From: CAYQAJ01 sp964415245
GTDB taxonomy: Bacteria > Planctomycetota > Planctomycetia > Pirellulales > Pirellulaceae
Length of the DNA: 6,787 nucleotides
NCBI GenBank assembly: GCA_964415245.1
Contig: CAYQAJ010000276.1
Span: 1 to 6,787 of the forward strand
Reading direction: 5' to 3'
Under the pieces are notes generated by a model, which was given only the letters and a program-made list of their open reading frames with translations, was not told the DNA's origin and did not search any database. The translations under genes were made by a program, and so were the position numbers. Below are positions 1 through 5,466 of this stretch, one piece after another. Within the stretch, counting starts at the first letter, position 1. Each line of letters opens with the position of its first letter.

Positions 1-343
1 CGGGAGCGGAAATCGACTTCGGTTTGCCTTTTGACTGGCGGTATGCGTCAATCAATCGGCCAAATGGATCCCTACCGAATCGTGCCCACATCGTGTGAAG
101 CAGCGTGTTGTGCAACGTCGCAATCGAATCATGCGAAAGGCTCAATAGAGGTAGTACTGCTGATCGCCGTGCCGACCGCTCCAAATAGATGTTGATGACG
201 ATAATGCCCCAGCCGATCGCGAAGAAGGTTGTTGCGAGGTTGATGGCTAACGGACGAAAGAATGTTGATTCTGTGAACCAACCCCACACGATGCAGGCGG
301 CAGCGAGTCCGAAATTGCCGAAGATCAGAGACGGTTTGTGCAT
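1..343 (-). CDS. Hypothetical two-helix membrane protein, C-terminus beyond the left edge
   Basis: The minus strand is open from an ATG at 343-341 to the window edge, giving 114 residues without a stop. An in-frame TAA at 355-353 means no start lies further upstream. No strong ribosome binding site is visible. Two hydrophobic stretches, about residues 5-23 and 31-54, are separated by a short polar turn and look like a membrane hairpin. The basic run ERSARR (55-60) follows, which suggests that the remaining tail, with many His and Arg and a Lys-rich patch near 105-110, lies in the cytoplasm. I do not recognise the family and assign no function. The smooth hydrophobic pattern and open frame support real coding. 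The gene stands alone, with the integrase remnant almost 400 bp upstream in the same orientation. Confidence 0.6.
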   Translation of the reverse strand, partial: MHKPSLIFGNFGLAAACIVWGWFTESTFFRPLAINLATTFFAIGWGIIVINIYLERSARRSAVLPLLSLSHDSIATLHNTLLHTMWARFGRDPFGRLIDAYRQSKGKPKSISAP

Positions 344-379
344 CGGAGCTACTTAAGTGGTGTAACTATGTAATTCTGC

Positions 380-435
380 CGCCGGGAAGCACCGTCGTAA
401 TTCGTTACGATGGCGACTCCGGCGTGATAACACGC
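380..435. other. Two adjacent stem-loops upstream of the membrane gene
   Basis: The first hairpin has an outer stem CGCCGG (380-385) pairing with CCGGCG (419-424) and an inner stem 392-400 pairing with 405-413 (one G-T pair) around a TTCG loop at 401-404. The two stems are separated by a small internal loop. A second hairpin, GCGTG (422-426) with CACGC (431-435) around ATAA, overlaps the foot of the first, so the two compete for bases 422-424. The structure would form on either strand. It is 37 bp upstream of the minus-strand membrane gene and could be in its leader. No T-run follows on either strand, so it is not a standard terminator. Function unknown. Confidence 0.4.
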
Positions 436-515
436 GGTCGGAACAGCCGTGAACCTAGCGCCGAAATGTCGACAAGTCAACCACTTGCGGCATTCCCTGG
501 CGCTCGACACTGCGG

Positions 516-600
516 CGTTATTCGGGCGGCATAATCCGCAGACCCCAGGAAGCGAGGTTCATTGCAGTGCAATCAGGGCAGCGAGCTGAGCCGAATAACG
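516..600. repeat. 10-bp perfect inverted repeat, CGTTATTCGG arms
   Basis: CGTTATTCGG at 516-525 is matched by its exact complement CCGAATAACG at 591-600, with 65 bp between the arms. The next inverted repeat starts only 4 bp to the right. The sequence CGGGCGGCATAATCC at 523-537, which starts within the left arm, resembles the CGAGCGGCATAGAATCC arm of that neighbouring repeat, so the two structures may share an origin. The arms could be the ends of a small mobile element or recombination sites, but I see no target duplication. Confidence 0.4.
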
Positions 601-604
601 TTAA

Positions 605-668
605 GGATTCTATGCCGCTCGTAGTCGGGCGGAGGACGAGCGGGGGTTGTTCGAGCGGCATAGAATCC
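605..668. repeat. 17-bp perfect inverted repeat
   Basis: GGATTCTATGCCGCTCG at 605-621 is the exact reverse complement of 652-668, leaving a 30-bp loop. The inner seven bases CCGCTCG (615-621) could pair instead with CGAGCGG at 637-643, giving a shorter alternative hairpin. A partial copy, TTCTATGCGG, occurs again at 709-718. A 17-bp perfect match is far beyond what chance would give in a few hundred bases. No T-run follows the right arm, and no coding sequence explains it. Confidence 0.65.
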
Positions 669-739
669 CGTTGGACGAAACCGCTTCGCGAAATGCGGCG
701 CATGGGGTTTCTATGCGGATCGGTTGTCCTTGTCGGCGC

Positions 740-1132
740 TCATTGTAGGCCGGGAGATGCCGCAGCGGCAAGCAATCGGCGGATCGCGGCTGGGCGGCGT
801 GAGCGACGGCAACGGTCAAGCGGTTGCTCCAAGACGTGCTCGTAGAGGAAGAGTACGGCAGAAAGAGCCTGGTTCTGAGTCGATGCCGCGACGTGCTCCG
901 CGACGGCCAGGTGGGTCAGGAAGCGGTTGACATCACCTTCCGCAAGCTGCCGGGGATGCCGGTGGTGGTGGAACTCGATGAACCGGCGAATCCAATGCGC
1001 GAACGCTTGTTCCGTGCGGCGGCTGGAGTGGCGGACCCGCAGGACTTCGACGATGCGGTCGTAAAGACGGGGTGCGTAACTGTCGCTGAACAAGCCCAGG
1101 GGCGAGCGGCCCTGGTGAGCGGCTGTGCTCAT
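740..1132 (-). pseudogene. Truncated integron-type tyrosine recombinase (N-terminal domain only)
   Basis: The 130-residue product matches the N-terminal SAM-like, core-binding domain of integron and phage tyrosine recombinases. Family-typical stretches include LRVRHSSRRTEQAFAHWIRR (31-50), the helix NRFLTHLAV (69-77) and ASTQNQALSAVLFLYEHVL (83-101). This domain grips the recombination site beside the cleavage point. Similarity appears to stop near residue 106 (about nt 815). The last 24 residues are Arg- and Ala-rich and look like random read-through to the TGA at 740. Integron integrases are usually about 320-340 residues, so the catalytic domain with its Arg, His-x-x-Arg and Tyr residues is absent. 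I found no trace of it in the other frames just downstream. The ATG at 1132 has only a modest AGG upstream. The product should be inactive in recombination. A small DNA-binding product cannot be excluded, because the remaining frame is intact. Confidence 0.75.
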
Positions 1133-1453
1133 GATGGAGCCTCACGGGGAGACAAGAGGTGTCCCTCATTCGAGCAGTCCCCGTGCCGAAGATCAAGCAG
1201 CATTTCTCAAGACCTTCCCCCACCGCCTCGCGAATCGGCCCCGCTGCCGGGAATACGTGGTTGCGGGAGCGTGGTGCTCACGCAGGTGTTCCCACTCCGC
1301 GCGGGAGAACCGCGGATGGGAATCGGACGGACCTTCGAGGAATACGTATACGTGCGGCGCAGGCCGCCGCCGGGCGCGGCGGCACGAGAGCTGGCGGCAC
1401 TTTCCACCCATGTCCGGGCGGGCCAATCGCCTACAAGTAGTTAGTAATTGATA

Positions 1454-1482
1454 TTGACTTGTTCAATAGTTGTCCGTACAAT
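1454..1482 (+). promoter_or_regulatory. Sigma70-type promoter match
   Basis: TTGACT (1454-1459) and TACAAT (1477-1482) each match the -35 and -10 consensus at five of six positions and are separated by an ideal 17 bp. The patch is distinctly more AT-rich than its surroundings. Transcription would start near 1489 and run rightward, away from the integrase remnant. In integrons the cassette promoter also points away from intI, so a relic of that arrangement is possible, but no attI or attC was found. The transcript start is inferred. Confidence 0.45.
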
Positions 1483-1488
1483 TCCGGT

Positions 1489-1689
1489 GTCCGCAGGGTC
1501 TATTGCGGCCACAGTGTTCAGTCGGAATCGCAAAGCACGGGCAAGCCGGTGGCACACCGCGGAGCGTGGGATCGAGACGGAAACGACATCGCCCGCGACG
1601 TGGGGACCTGAAAAGCGTCGTCCCAGGAGCCAAAACGACATGTCGGCCTCCGTTAACGTCCGTTTTCAGCGCCGTTAAAGGCCGTTTTT
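1489..1689 (+). ncRNA. Candidate small RNA between promoter and terminator
   Basis: A good promoter match ends at 1482 and a terminator-like hairpin with a five-T tail ends at 1689, so a transcript of about 200 nt is predicted. No open frame within it has a ribosome binding site or a recognisable product. Possible internal structure includes CGGTG (1547-1551) with CACCG (1555-1559) around GCA, and the perfect palindrome CGACATGTCG at 1636-1645. The length is near that of 6S RNA, but I do not see the long closed duplex of 6S, and it matches no RNA family I know. The call depends entirely on the flanking signals. Confidence 0.25.
1644..1689 (+). terminator. Rho-independent terminator candidate
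   Basis: CGGCCT (1644-1649) pairs with AGGCCG (1679-1684), and TTAACG (1653-1658) pairs with CGTTAA (1673-1678) stacked on it, with a three-base bulge on the left side and a 14-base loop. Five T follow directly (1685-1689). Twelve base pairs ending in a T-run is the classic layout. The loop is larger than usual, which lowers certainty. It faces rightward and has no upstream gene on the plus strand except the candidate RNA. Confidence 0.45.
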
Positions 1690-1824
1690 CGCCCACATTT
1701 TTTTCCAGCCCCGCGACCTGGTCGCCCGGGATCGACCAACCAGGCAGGCGGGCAAAGGTGGGATGCAAAGTGCGGAATGCGACTCCGCCAAAGGCAGACC
1801 TCTGGCAGTTTAGTTTTCAGCAGG

Positions 1825-1853
1825 AACCGCGAAGTCGCCAAGAGCGCGAAGGA
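1825..1853. repeat. Intergenic repeat-like segment, 'AACCGCGAAG...GCGAAGGA' type
   Basis: The segment runs AACCGCGAAGTCGCC then AAGAGCGCGAAGGA, a degenerate direct repeat of a CGCGAAG unit. From memory, sequence of this style (accgcgaag, gcgaagg) recurs between genes in planctomycetes. A related-looking segment with GTGTCTCCGCGTCC and CCGTGTCA lies at 1937-1960. The repeat-family assignment is recollection and not shown by this window alone. Confidence 0.35.
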
Positions 1854-1962
1854 TGCGGCAGGTGATACGGTTTTCGGCTTTGGAGGGTTCCTTCGCCGTT
1901 GGCTCCGGGTTAAACGAACTGGCCGTCACCGAGTCGCCGTGTCTCCGCGTCCCCGTGTCAGC

Positions 1963-2010
1963 GCGCTTGCAAAAAGCGCCCTCACCCCAGCCCTCTCCCA
2001 CGGGAGAGGG
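1963..2010. repeat. REP-like palindromic repeat downstream of the M50 protease
   Basis: CCCTCTCCC (1991-1999) and GGGAGAGGG (2002-2010) form a perfect 9-bp stem with a two-base gap. A smaller hairpin, GCGCTT (1963-1968) with AAGCGC (1974-1979), lies beside it. The phrase CCCTCACCCCAGCCCTCTCC is a form I recall as a dispersed intergenic repeat in many GC-rich bacteria. It lies 25 bp beyond the stop of the minus-strand protease gene. Read on that strand, the large hairpin is followed about 20 bases later by CTTTTTG, so it may help end that transcript. Confidence 0.5.
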
Positions 2011-2035
2011 AGTGGAGCCGCCGTCACGCCGTTCC

Positions 2036-3151
2036 CTACTGCGGGCGACCCCGCAGCGCCGATTGGATCATCGCCCATTCGCCGAGATTCTCGCTGGTGA
2101 GCAAACCCACAAGCTGTCCCTGTCGCACCACGGGCAACGTCGAGCACTTGAGTTGTTGCATGCGGGCGACGGCGCGGTCGAGGCGCTCCGATACGTCGAG
2201 CAACTGGCAGTCGGGGCGCATGACGTCGCCCACGCGGTGGTTGGGCCCGCCTTTCGTGAGAGCCGACACGATATCGCTCCGCGATAAGACGCCGATCACT
2301 TGCCCGTCAACAACCACGGGAAAGTCGTGCTGGTGCCCGGCCAGCAATTCATCCTTGGCGTGCTCGATCAGGTCGTTGGGCGACAGCGTTTGAAAACGAG
2401 TCACCATGGCATCGCCCACCGATACGCCCTGGAACACCGATCGCAGCTCGACGGAGCGCGCTTCAGCCTGGGCGCCCAGGAAGACGAAAATCGAGATGAA
2501 CAGCAGGATCCACTGCCCCATGAACAGCCCGATGAGGCCGAAGCAAATGGCCATTCCCTGCCCCACCAGCGCGGCGATGTGCGTGGCGCGAACGTAGTTC
2601 AACTGCGTGGCCAGCAGGGCCCGCAGCACGCGCCCGCCGTCCATGGGGAAGGCGGGGAGCATGTTGAACAGGACAAGGATGACGTTGACGATCATCAACT
2701 GAATCAGAAACGTAGCCAGGGAGAACTCACCGCCCAGAAACGTCTCGGGCCGCATGTCGAGCACCAGGGCCAGCGCACCCATCACAAACAGAACCACCGC
2801 CAGCACGGCCGCGATCACCACGTTGACCGCGGGCCCGGCCAGCGCCACGAGCAGCTCTTGCACGGGATCGTCGGGCATGCGTTCGAGCCGCGCGACGCCG
2901 CCAATGGGCAACAGGGTGATGTCTCGAGTCTGGATGCCAAAGCGCTTGGCGGTAAGCGCGTGCCCCAATTCGTGCAGCACCACGCAGCCGAATAGCACCA
3001 GCACGAAGACGACCGCCACCGCCGCCTTGAGCAAGCTGGCATCGGCCTGCCCCATTTGCAGATAGACGATGAAGCCCAGCAGGATCAGAAACGTCCAGTG
3101 GACGTAGATACCGATTCCCGCCACCTGTGCGATCTTCAGCGACCACTTCAT
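2036..3151 (-). CDS. M50 site-2 protease family protein with tandem CBS domains
   Basis: This 371-residue integral membrane zinc metalloprotease belongs to the family that cuts substrates within or next to the membrane. Residues 1-230 form the multi-helix protease core. The zinc motif HELGH is at 60-64 (VVLHELGHALTAKRFG, with the catalytic Glu at 61), and the third ligand motif NMLPAFPMDGGR is at 163-174 (Asp171). Two CBS domains follow, about 244-303 (VGDAMVTRF...GVLSRSDIV) and 307-366 (VGDVMRPDC...GLLTSENL). In related proteins these bind adenine nucleotides and may tune activity. No PDZ domain is present, so it resembles SpoIVFB-like rather than RseP-like members. The ATG at 3151 has GAAGGG about 7 bases upstream and starts a typical N-terminus. 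The gene stands alone and diverges from the tyrosine-rich gene. Its substrate cannot be told from the context. All catalytic residues are present. Confidence 0.93.
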   Translation of the reverse strand: MKWSLKIAQVAGIGIYVHWTFLILLGFIVYLQMGQADASLLKAAVAVVFVLVLFGCVVLHELGHALTAKRFGIQTRDITLLPIGGVARLERMPDDPVQELLVALAGPAVNVVIAAVLAVVLFVMGALALVLDMRPETFLGGEFSLATFLIQLMIVNVILVLFNMLPAFPMDGGRVLRALLATQLNYVRATHIAALVGQGMAICFGLIGLFMGQWILLFISIFVFLGAQAEARSVELRSVFQGVSVGDAMVTRFQTLSPNDLIEHAKDELLAGHQHDFPVVVDGQVIGVLSRSDIVSALTKGGPNHRVGDVMRPDCQLLDVSERLDRAVARMQQLKCSTLPVVRQGQLVGLLTSENLGEWAMIQSALRGRPQ

Positions 3152-3270
3152 GAAACGACCCTTCGGCTGTAGGTCAGGCTGTGCCCGACGTTTGACGGTC
3201 GGCCGATGACCCCACCCGACCGGCAGGCTTTGCCTGCATTGCGCAACTCCTCACGTGAAACGACCTTTCG
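3151..3270. repeat. Direct duplicate of the protease translation start region
   Basis: TGAAACGACCCTTCG at 3151-3165 recurs as TGAAACGACCTTTCG at 3256-3270, 14 of 15 bases identical. The first copy covers the end of the start codon and the ribosome binding site of the minus-strand protease gene. In the second copy the corresponding start codon reads ACG. This looks like a small local duplication of an initiation region that has since decayed, or a chance match. Confidence 0.35.
3173..3237. repeat. Pair of short hairpins with GGC/GCC stems
   Basis: GTCAGGC (3173-3179) pairs with GCCCGAC (3183-3189) with one mismatch around TGT, and GCAGGC (3223-3228) pairs perfectly with GCCTGC (3232-3237) around TTT. 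I recall the GTCAGGC...GCCTGAC style as a frequent intergenic hairpin in planctomycetes. The pair lies in the leader or promoter region of the minus-strand protease. Confidence 0.4.
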
Positions 3271-3511
3271 TCATGCGCGTCGTAGCGGTTTTGCGGGATA
3301 ATCATTCAATGGCGTTCGCAGCGGCGGCCGATGCCTATTGGGTAGGATCGCGGGCCCCCGTGCCCCGGCAGACCCCAGTCAAGCCGATCCCGGCCCAGGA
3401 CGCAATTACCGAACCAGCGGTTTTGCCCGGCGCCGGCGGCCTTTAGCCCCAGACCCAAAGAGTTGCGGAACGATTTCGGCCGTGGGCCGTGTGGCATGGA
3501 TACCGCGTCCT

Positions 3512-3536
3512 GCGTCAGGGCGCATCCGCCCGACGC
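3512..3536 (+). other. GC-rich leader hairpin upstream of the tyrosine-rich gene
   Basis: GCGTC (3512-3516) plus GGGCG (3518-3522) pairs with CGCCC (3527-3531) plus GACGC (3532-3536), a 10-bp stem with a single bulged A and a four-base loop. It ends about 40 bases before the ribosome binding site of the gene at 3590. No T-run follows, so it is not an intrinsic terminator. It could stabilise the messenger or simply reflect high GC. Confidence 0.3.
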
Positions 3537-3589
3537 CCCGCAGGATCGACCCGTCGCTCCGTCAGCCAACCGCTTGCAGGAGAGTTCTC

Positions 3590-3925
3590 ATGCTCCGCCG
3601 TTGCGCCTTGTCACTGTTGTGCGCCTTGACGTTGAGCCTCGTTGCGGCGTCCGTGCCGGCCCCGGTCCAAGCCCAGGAGCGCGCGTTCGGCCGCGTGTGG
3701 GGCGGCGCTTACAGCCAGCAAGATTGGGAGCGGTACTACCACTACCCCTACGTGTACTACCCCCACAGCTTCTGGGGCAACGAGTACTACCGCAGTGCCG
3801 AGGACATGTACTTTCGCTATCCGCCCGAAATGCGCGTGCCCGTGTACAACAAGCAGTGGCAGAATTTCTACCCGGAAGGGCGGCGGTACCACTCGGGCCA
3901 CCAGTTCATTTTGGATGTGTTCTAA
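3590..3925 (+). CDS. Small secreted tyrosine-rich protein
   Basis: This is a 111-residue protein whose ATG at 3590 is preceded by a strong ribosome binding site, AGGAGAG at 3578-3584. The same frame is open further upstream, but that part shows no protein-like character. The N-terminus is a clear signal peptide: MLRRC, then a hydrophobic core to about residue 22, then a likely cut after Ala28 (PVQA-QE). Cys11 is inside the core and does not fit a lipobox. The mature part of about 83 residues holds 14 Tyr plus several Trp, His and Pro, with runs YYHYPYVYYP (49-58), NEYYRSAEDMYFRYPPEMR (64-82) and VPVYNKQW (83-90). It ends HSGHQFILDVF and has no Cys. I recall similar short Tyr-rich exported proteins in planctomycetes, some labelled 'calmodulin-binding', but that label is not supported by anything visible here. 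An envelope or surface location is inferred; the function is unknown. Confidence 0.85.
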   Translation: MLRRCALSLLCALTLSLVAASVPAPVQAQERAFGRVWGGAYSQQDWERYYHYPYVYYPHSFWGNEYYRSAEDMYFRYPPEMRVPVYNKQWQNFYPEGRRYHSGHQFILDVF

Positions 3926-3963
3926 TCGAAACCCGCGGGGCGAGCCGTACAACTGGAAGCGCA

Positions 3964-4013
3964 AGTTTTCAGTGTTCAGTTTTCAGTCAGACAACTGACA
4001 ACGAACCACTGAC
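3964..4013. repeat. CAGT-rich intergenic repeat between convergent genes
   Basis: AGTTTTCAGT occurs twice 14 bp apart (3964-3973 and 3978-3987), followed by complementary and related pieces ACAACTGACAAC and CCACTGAC. CAGTT at 3977-3981 can pair with AACTG at 3993-3997. I recall this 'ttttcagt...aactgac' filler as common in planctomycete intergenic DNA. It lies in the 136-bp gap where the tyrosine-rich gene and the M20 peptidase converge, but there is no clear terminator. Confidence 0.45.
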
Positions 4014-4061
4014 TAAGAACAACGACGATTTCGCTCTCGGCTCTCCGCTTTCGCGTGAACC

Positions 4062-5252
4062 TCAACCCTTGCACGCGAACTCGTACAGAATCTCCGCCGC
4101 TTTCGTGAGTTGATCGACCGCGATCCACTCGTCGGCGGTGTGCGCCTGGCGAATCGAGCCGGGCCCGAACACCACAGCCGCCGCGCCGGCCGCCGAGTAG
4201 GCCGCCGCATCGGTGCCGAACGGCACGCCGATCCAATCCGCGTCGCCGCCGCACTGGCGCACCGCGCTGCTGAGCGCTTCGGCAAGAGGGCCGTTGCAAT
4301 CGTCGGGCAACCCTCGGGCGACAATGAACGGTTCGTCGTGCGACGGCGTGAACACCCCGCCAAGCTGCTCATCGAGGAAACCAATCACCTTTTGCCGCGC
4401 CGCGACCGGGTCTTCGCCCGGCAGCAAACGGCGATCGATTTCTACCGTGCAGAGGTCGGGCACGGTGTTGACGCTGATTCCGCCGCGAATTGTGCCTACG
4501 CTCAAGGTCGGATGGCCCACCAGCGGGTGGCTGTCCAACTTGGGCACGACATCGCGGGCATAATCCTCCAACACGCACAATACGCGGGCCATGCGATAGA
4601 TGGCGTTTTCGCCCCGATCGGGCTGCGAGCTGTGGGCGGCCCGACCCGAGGTGTGGCAACACCATCGCACGACTCCCTTGTGGGCAACGACGACGCGCAG
4701 CTCGGTCGGTTCGGCAACGACGATGCCGTCCGGACATCGGGGCAACAACCGCGATGTGCCGCTTTGCCACAGCCGCGCCAAGTGCGTGGCGCCGGTGTAA
4801 CCGTGCTCTTCGTTGATGGTGCACGCCATCACGACCGTGGGCCGAGCGGTGGGCCGTTCGTCGGCCAAGCGCGAAAACGCGGCGAGCATGGCCGCCATGC
4901 CCCCTTTGATGTCGCAGGCGCCGCGTCCGTAGATGCGGCCATCGCGCAGTTCGGCCGCGAAGGGATCGATCGTCATGCGGTCGACTGGCACCGTGTCTTG
5001 ATGTGCCTCAAACAATAGCAGCCGCTCGTCGGCTTGCGATTCTTCGTCGCCTTCGAGCCGGCAGATGATGTTGCTCCGCCTTGGCTCGACCTGGTGCCGC
5101 TCCCACGGCAGGCCGAGTTGGTCGAACAGGCCGGCCAAGTGGTCGGTCATGGCCTGTTCGAAGTACTCGGGACCGGACAGGTCGCGCCCCATCGGGTTGA
5201 CGCTGGGAATGCGGACGAGCTGGCGAAGCGTTTCTACGGCGTCGAGCGGCAT
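4062..5252 (-). CDS. M20 family metallopeptidase, ArgE/DapE-like deacylase
   Basis: This 396-residue cytoplasmic dizinc hydrolase belongs to the family that includes acetylornithine deacetylase (ArgE) and succinyl-diaminopimelate desuccinylase (DapE). The metal motifs appear in order: His84-x-Asp86 in FEAHQDTVPVD (81-91), the bridging Asp114 in YGRGACDIKGGMAA (108-121), Glu148-Glu149 in INEEHGYTGA (146-155; general base and ligand), Glu181 in VAEPTE (179-184) and the final His371 in GPGSIRQAHTADEW (363-376). The lid or dimerisation domain spans about 185-300, with AAHSSQPDRGENAI at 205-218. The length is normal for the family and all key residues are present. The ATG at 5252 has AGGAT about 8 bases upstream. 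On the minus strand TAGAAT (5291-5286) is a possible -10 box, but no -35 is clear. The gene is not next to arginine or lysine genes, so the exact amide substrate is undecided; ArgE, DapE or a dipeptidase are all possible. Confidence 0.92.
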   Translation of the reverse strand: MPLDAVETLRQLVRIPSVNPMGRDLSGPEYFEQAMTDHLAGLFDQLGLPWERHQVEPRRSNIICRLEGDEESQADERLLLFEAHQDTVPVDRMTIDPFAAELRDGRIYGRGACDIKGGMAAMLAAFSRLADERPTARPTVVMACTINEEHGYTGATHLARLWQSGTSRLLPRCPDGIVVAEPTELRVVVAHKGVVRWCCHTSGRAAHSSQPDRGENAIYRMARVLCVLEDYARDVVPKLDSHPLVGHPTLSVGTIRGGISVNTVPDLCTVEIDRRLLPGEDPVAARQKVIGFLDEQLGGVFTPSHDEPFIVARGLPDDCNGPLAEALSSAVRQCGGDADWIGVPFGTDAAAYSAAGAAAVVFGPGSIRQAHTADEWIAVDQLTKAAEILYEFACKG

Positions 5253-5370
5253 GGTGCGATCCTATCCTCGTTGGCGAGCGGCGTTATTCTATCGCACCAG
5301 GCGAGCTGCGGCGTCGTCACCGGCGCGAACGTAGGCGATCGGGTCGGCATGGACACACGGACGAACACGG

Positions 5371-5400
5371 ACAGGCAAGGACGGGCAAGGACGGGCAAGG
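5371..5400. repeat. Three tandem 10-bp units (ACGGGCAAGG)
   Basis: ACAGGCAAGG, ACGGGCAAGG and ACGGGCAAGG follow head to tail; the last two are identical and the first differs at one base. The preceding GGACACACGGACGAACACGG (5351-5370) is a degenerate relative. The array may vary in copy number between strains. Confidence 0.6.
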
Positions 5401-5411
5401 AGCGGTTCAAT

Positions 5412-5451
5412 TCCCCAACCCCCAGTCCCTCGTCCCCAGCCCCCAATCCCC
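5412..5451. repeat. C-rich degenerate repeat (CCCCAA/CCCCAGTCCC units)
   Basis: The segment is built from CCCCAACC, CCCAGTCCC, CGTCCCCAGC and CCCCAATCCC, a slipping pattern of short pyrimidine-rich units. I recall this type as frequent filler between genes in planctomycetes and some other bacteria. No function is evident. Confidence 0.4.
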
Positions 5452-5466
5452 TTAGCGCCGCACTGG

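Larger units (their letters stand above)
344..739. other. Gene-free stretch rich in short inverted repeats
   Basis: No credible gene was found on either strand; the short open frames here lack ribosome binding sites and family motifs. The stretch contains an 8-bp palindrome ACTTAAGT at 351-358, tandem hairpins at 380-435, a 10-bp inverted repeat at 516-600 and a 17-bp inverted repeat at 605-668, all listed separately. It lies downstream of the truncated integrase and upstream of the left-edge membrane gene, so any promoter of that gene should be in its left part. I could not see a clear -35/-10 pair for it. Confidence 0.6.
1133..2035. other. Long gene-poor stretch between integrase remnant and M50 protease
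   Basis: I see no gene that I can support in about 900 bp. On the minus strand a frame at 1193-1426 (77 codons) reads as a plausible but unrecognised Arg-rich protein and ends 60 bp before the integrase start; I do not call it. The AT-rich patch 1437-1482 contains a good plus-strand promoter match, and a terminator-like hairpin lies at 1644-1689. From about 1825 to 2010 the sequence is mostly repeat-like gap filler, listed separately. A run of seven T at 1698-1704 follows the terminator on the plus strand. Confidence 0.6.
3152..3589. other. Divergent intergenic region between M50 protease and tyrosine-rich gene
   Basis: No supportable gene was found in these 438 bp. A frame beginning GTG at 3255 and ending at 3446 has no family resemblance. 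The region should hold promoters for both divergent genes, but I see no convincing -35/-10 pair; GATAAT at 3297-3302 is a lone -10-like match on the plus strand. It contains two short hairpins (3173-3237), a duplicate of the protease start region (3256-3270) and a leader hairpin close to the tyrosine-rich gene (3512-3536). Confidence 0.6.

Noticed and set aside
516..600. Possible integron attC recombination site
   Set aside because: The arms place GTT on the outside and AAC on the inside of the wrong end, and do not fit the RYYYAAC...GTTRRRY core pattern on either strand; no second inner pair of core sites was found.
1193..1426. 77-codon minus-strand frame upstream of the integrase remnant
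   Set aside because: It reads as an Arg-rich protein with no motif I know, has no clear ribosome binding site, and overlaps other open frames of similar quality in GC-rich DNA.
1463..1768. Minus-strand frame of 101 codons
   Set aside because: It runs opposite to the candidate promoter and terminator, lacks a ribosome binding site and has a low-complexity, Pro/Arg/Cys-rich composition typical of chance frames.
2300..2995. 231-codon plus-strand frame
   Set aside because: It lies entirely opposite the M50 protease, whose motifs are unmistakable; the His/Gln/Gly-rich product is what antisense of membrane codons gives.
3255..3446. 63-codon plus-strand frame starting with GTG
   Set aside because: No ribosome binding site, no recognisable features, and it covers part of a repeated segment.
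3590..3925. Annotating the tyrosine-rich protein as a lipoprotein
   Set aside because: Cys11 lies in the middle of the hydrophobic core without the small residues of a lipobox, and a standard Ala-x-Ala-like cut site near 28 is present.
4050..4079. 8-bp inverted repeat TTCGCGTG / CACGCGAA across the M20 stop codon as a terminator
   Set aside because: The stem is short, the loop is 14 bases and no T-run follows on either strand.
4110..5018. 302-codon plus-strand frame
   Set aside because: It is the antisense of the M20 peptidase gene and shows no domain or motif of its own.
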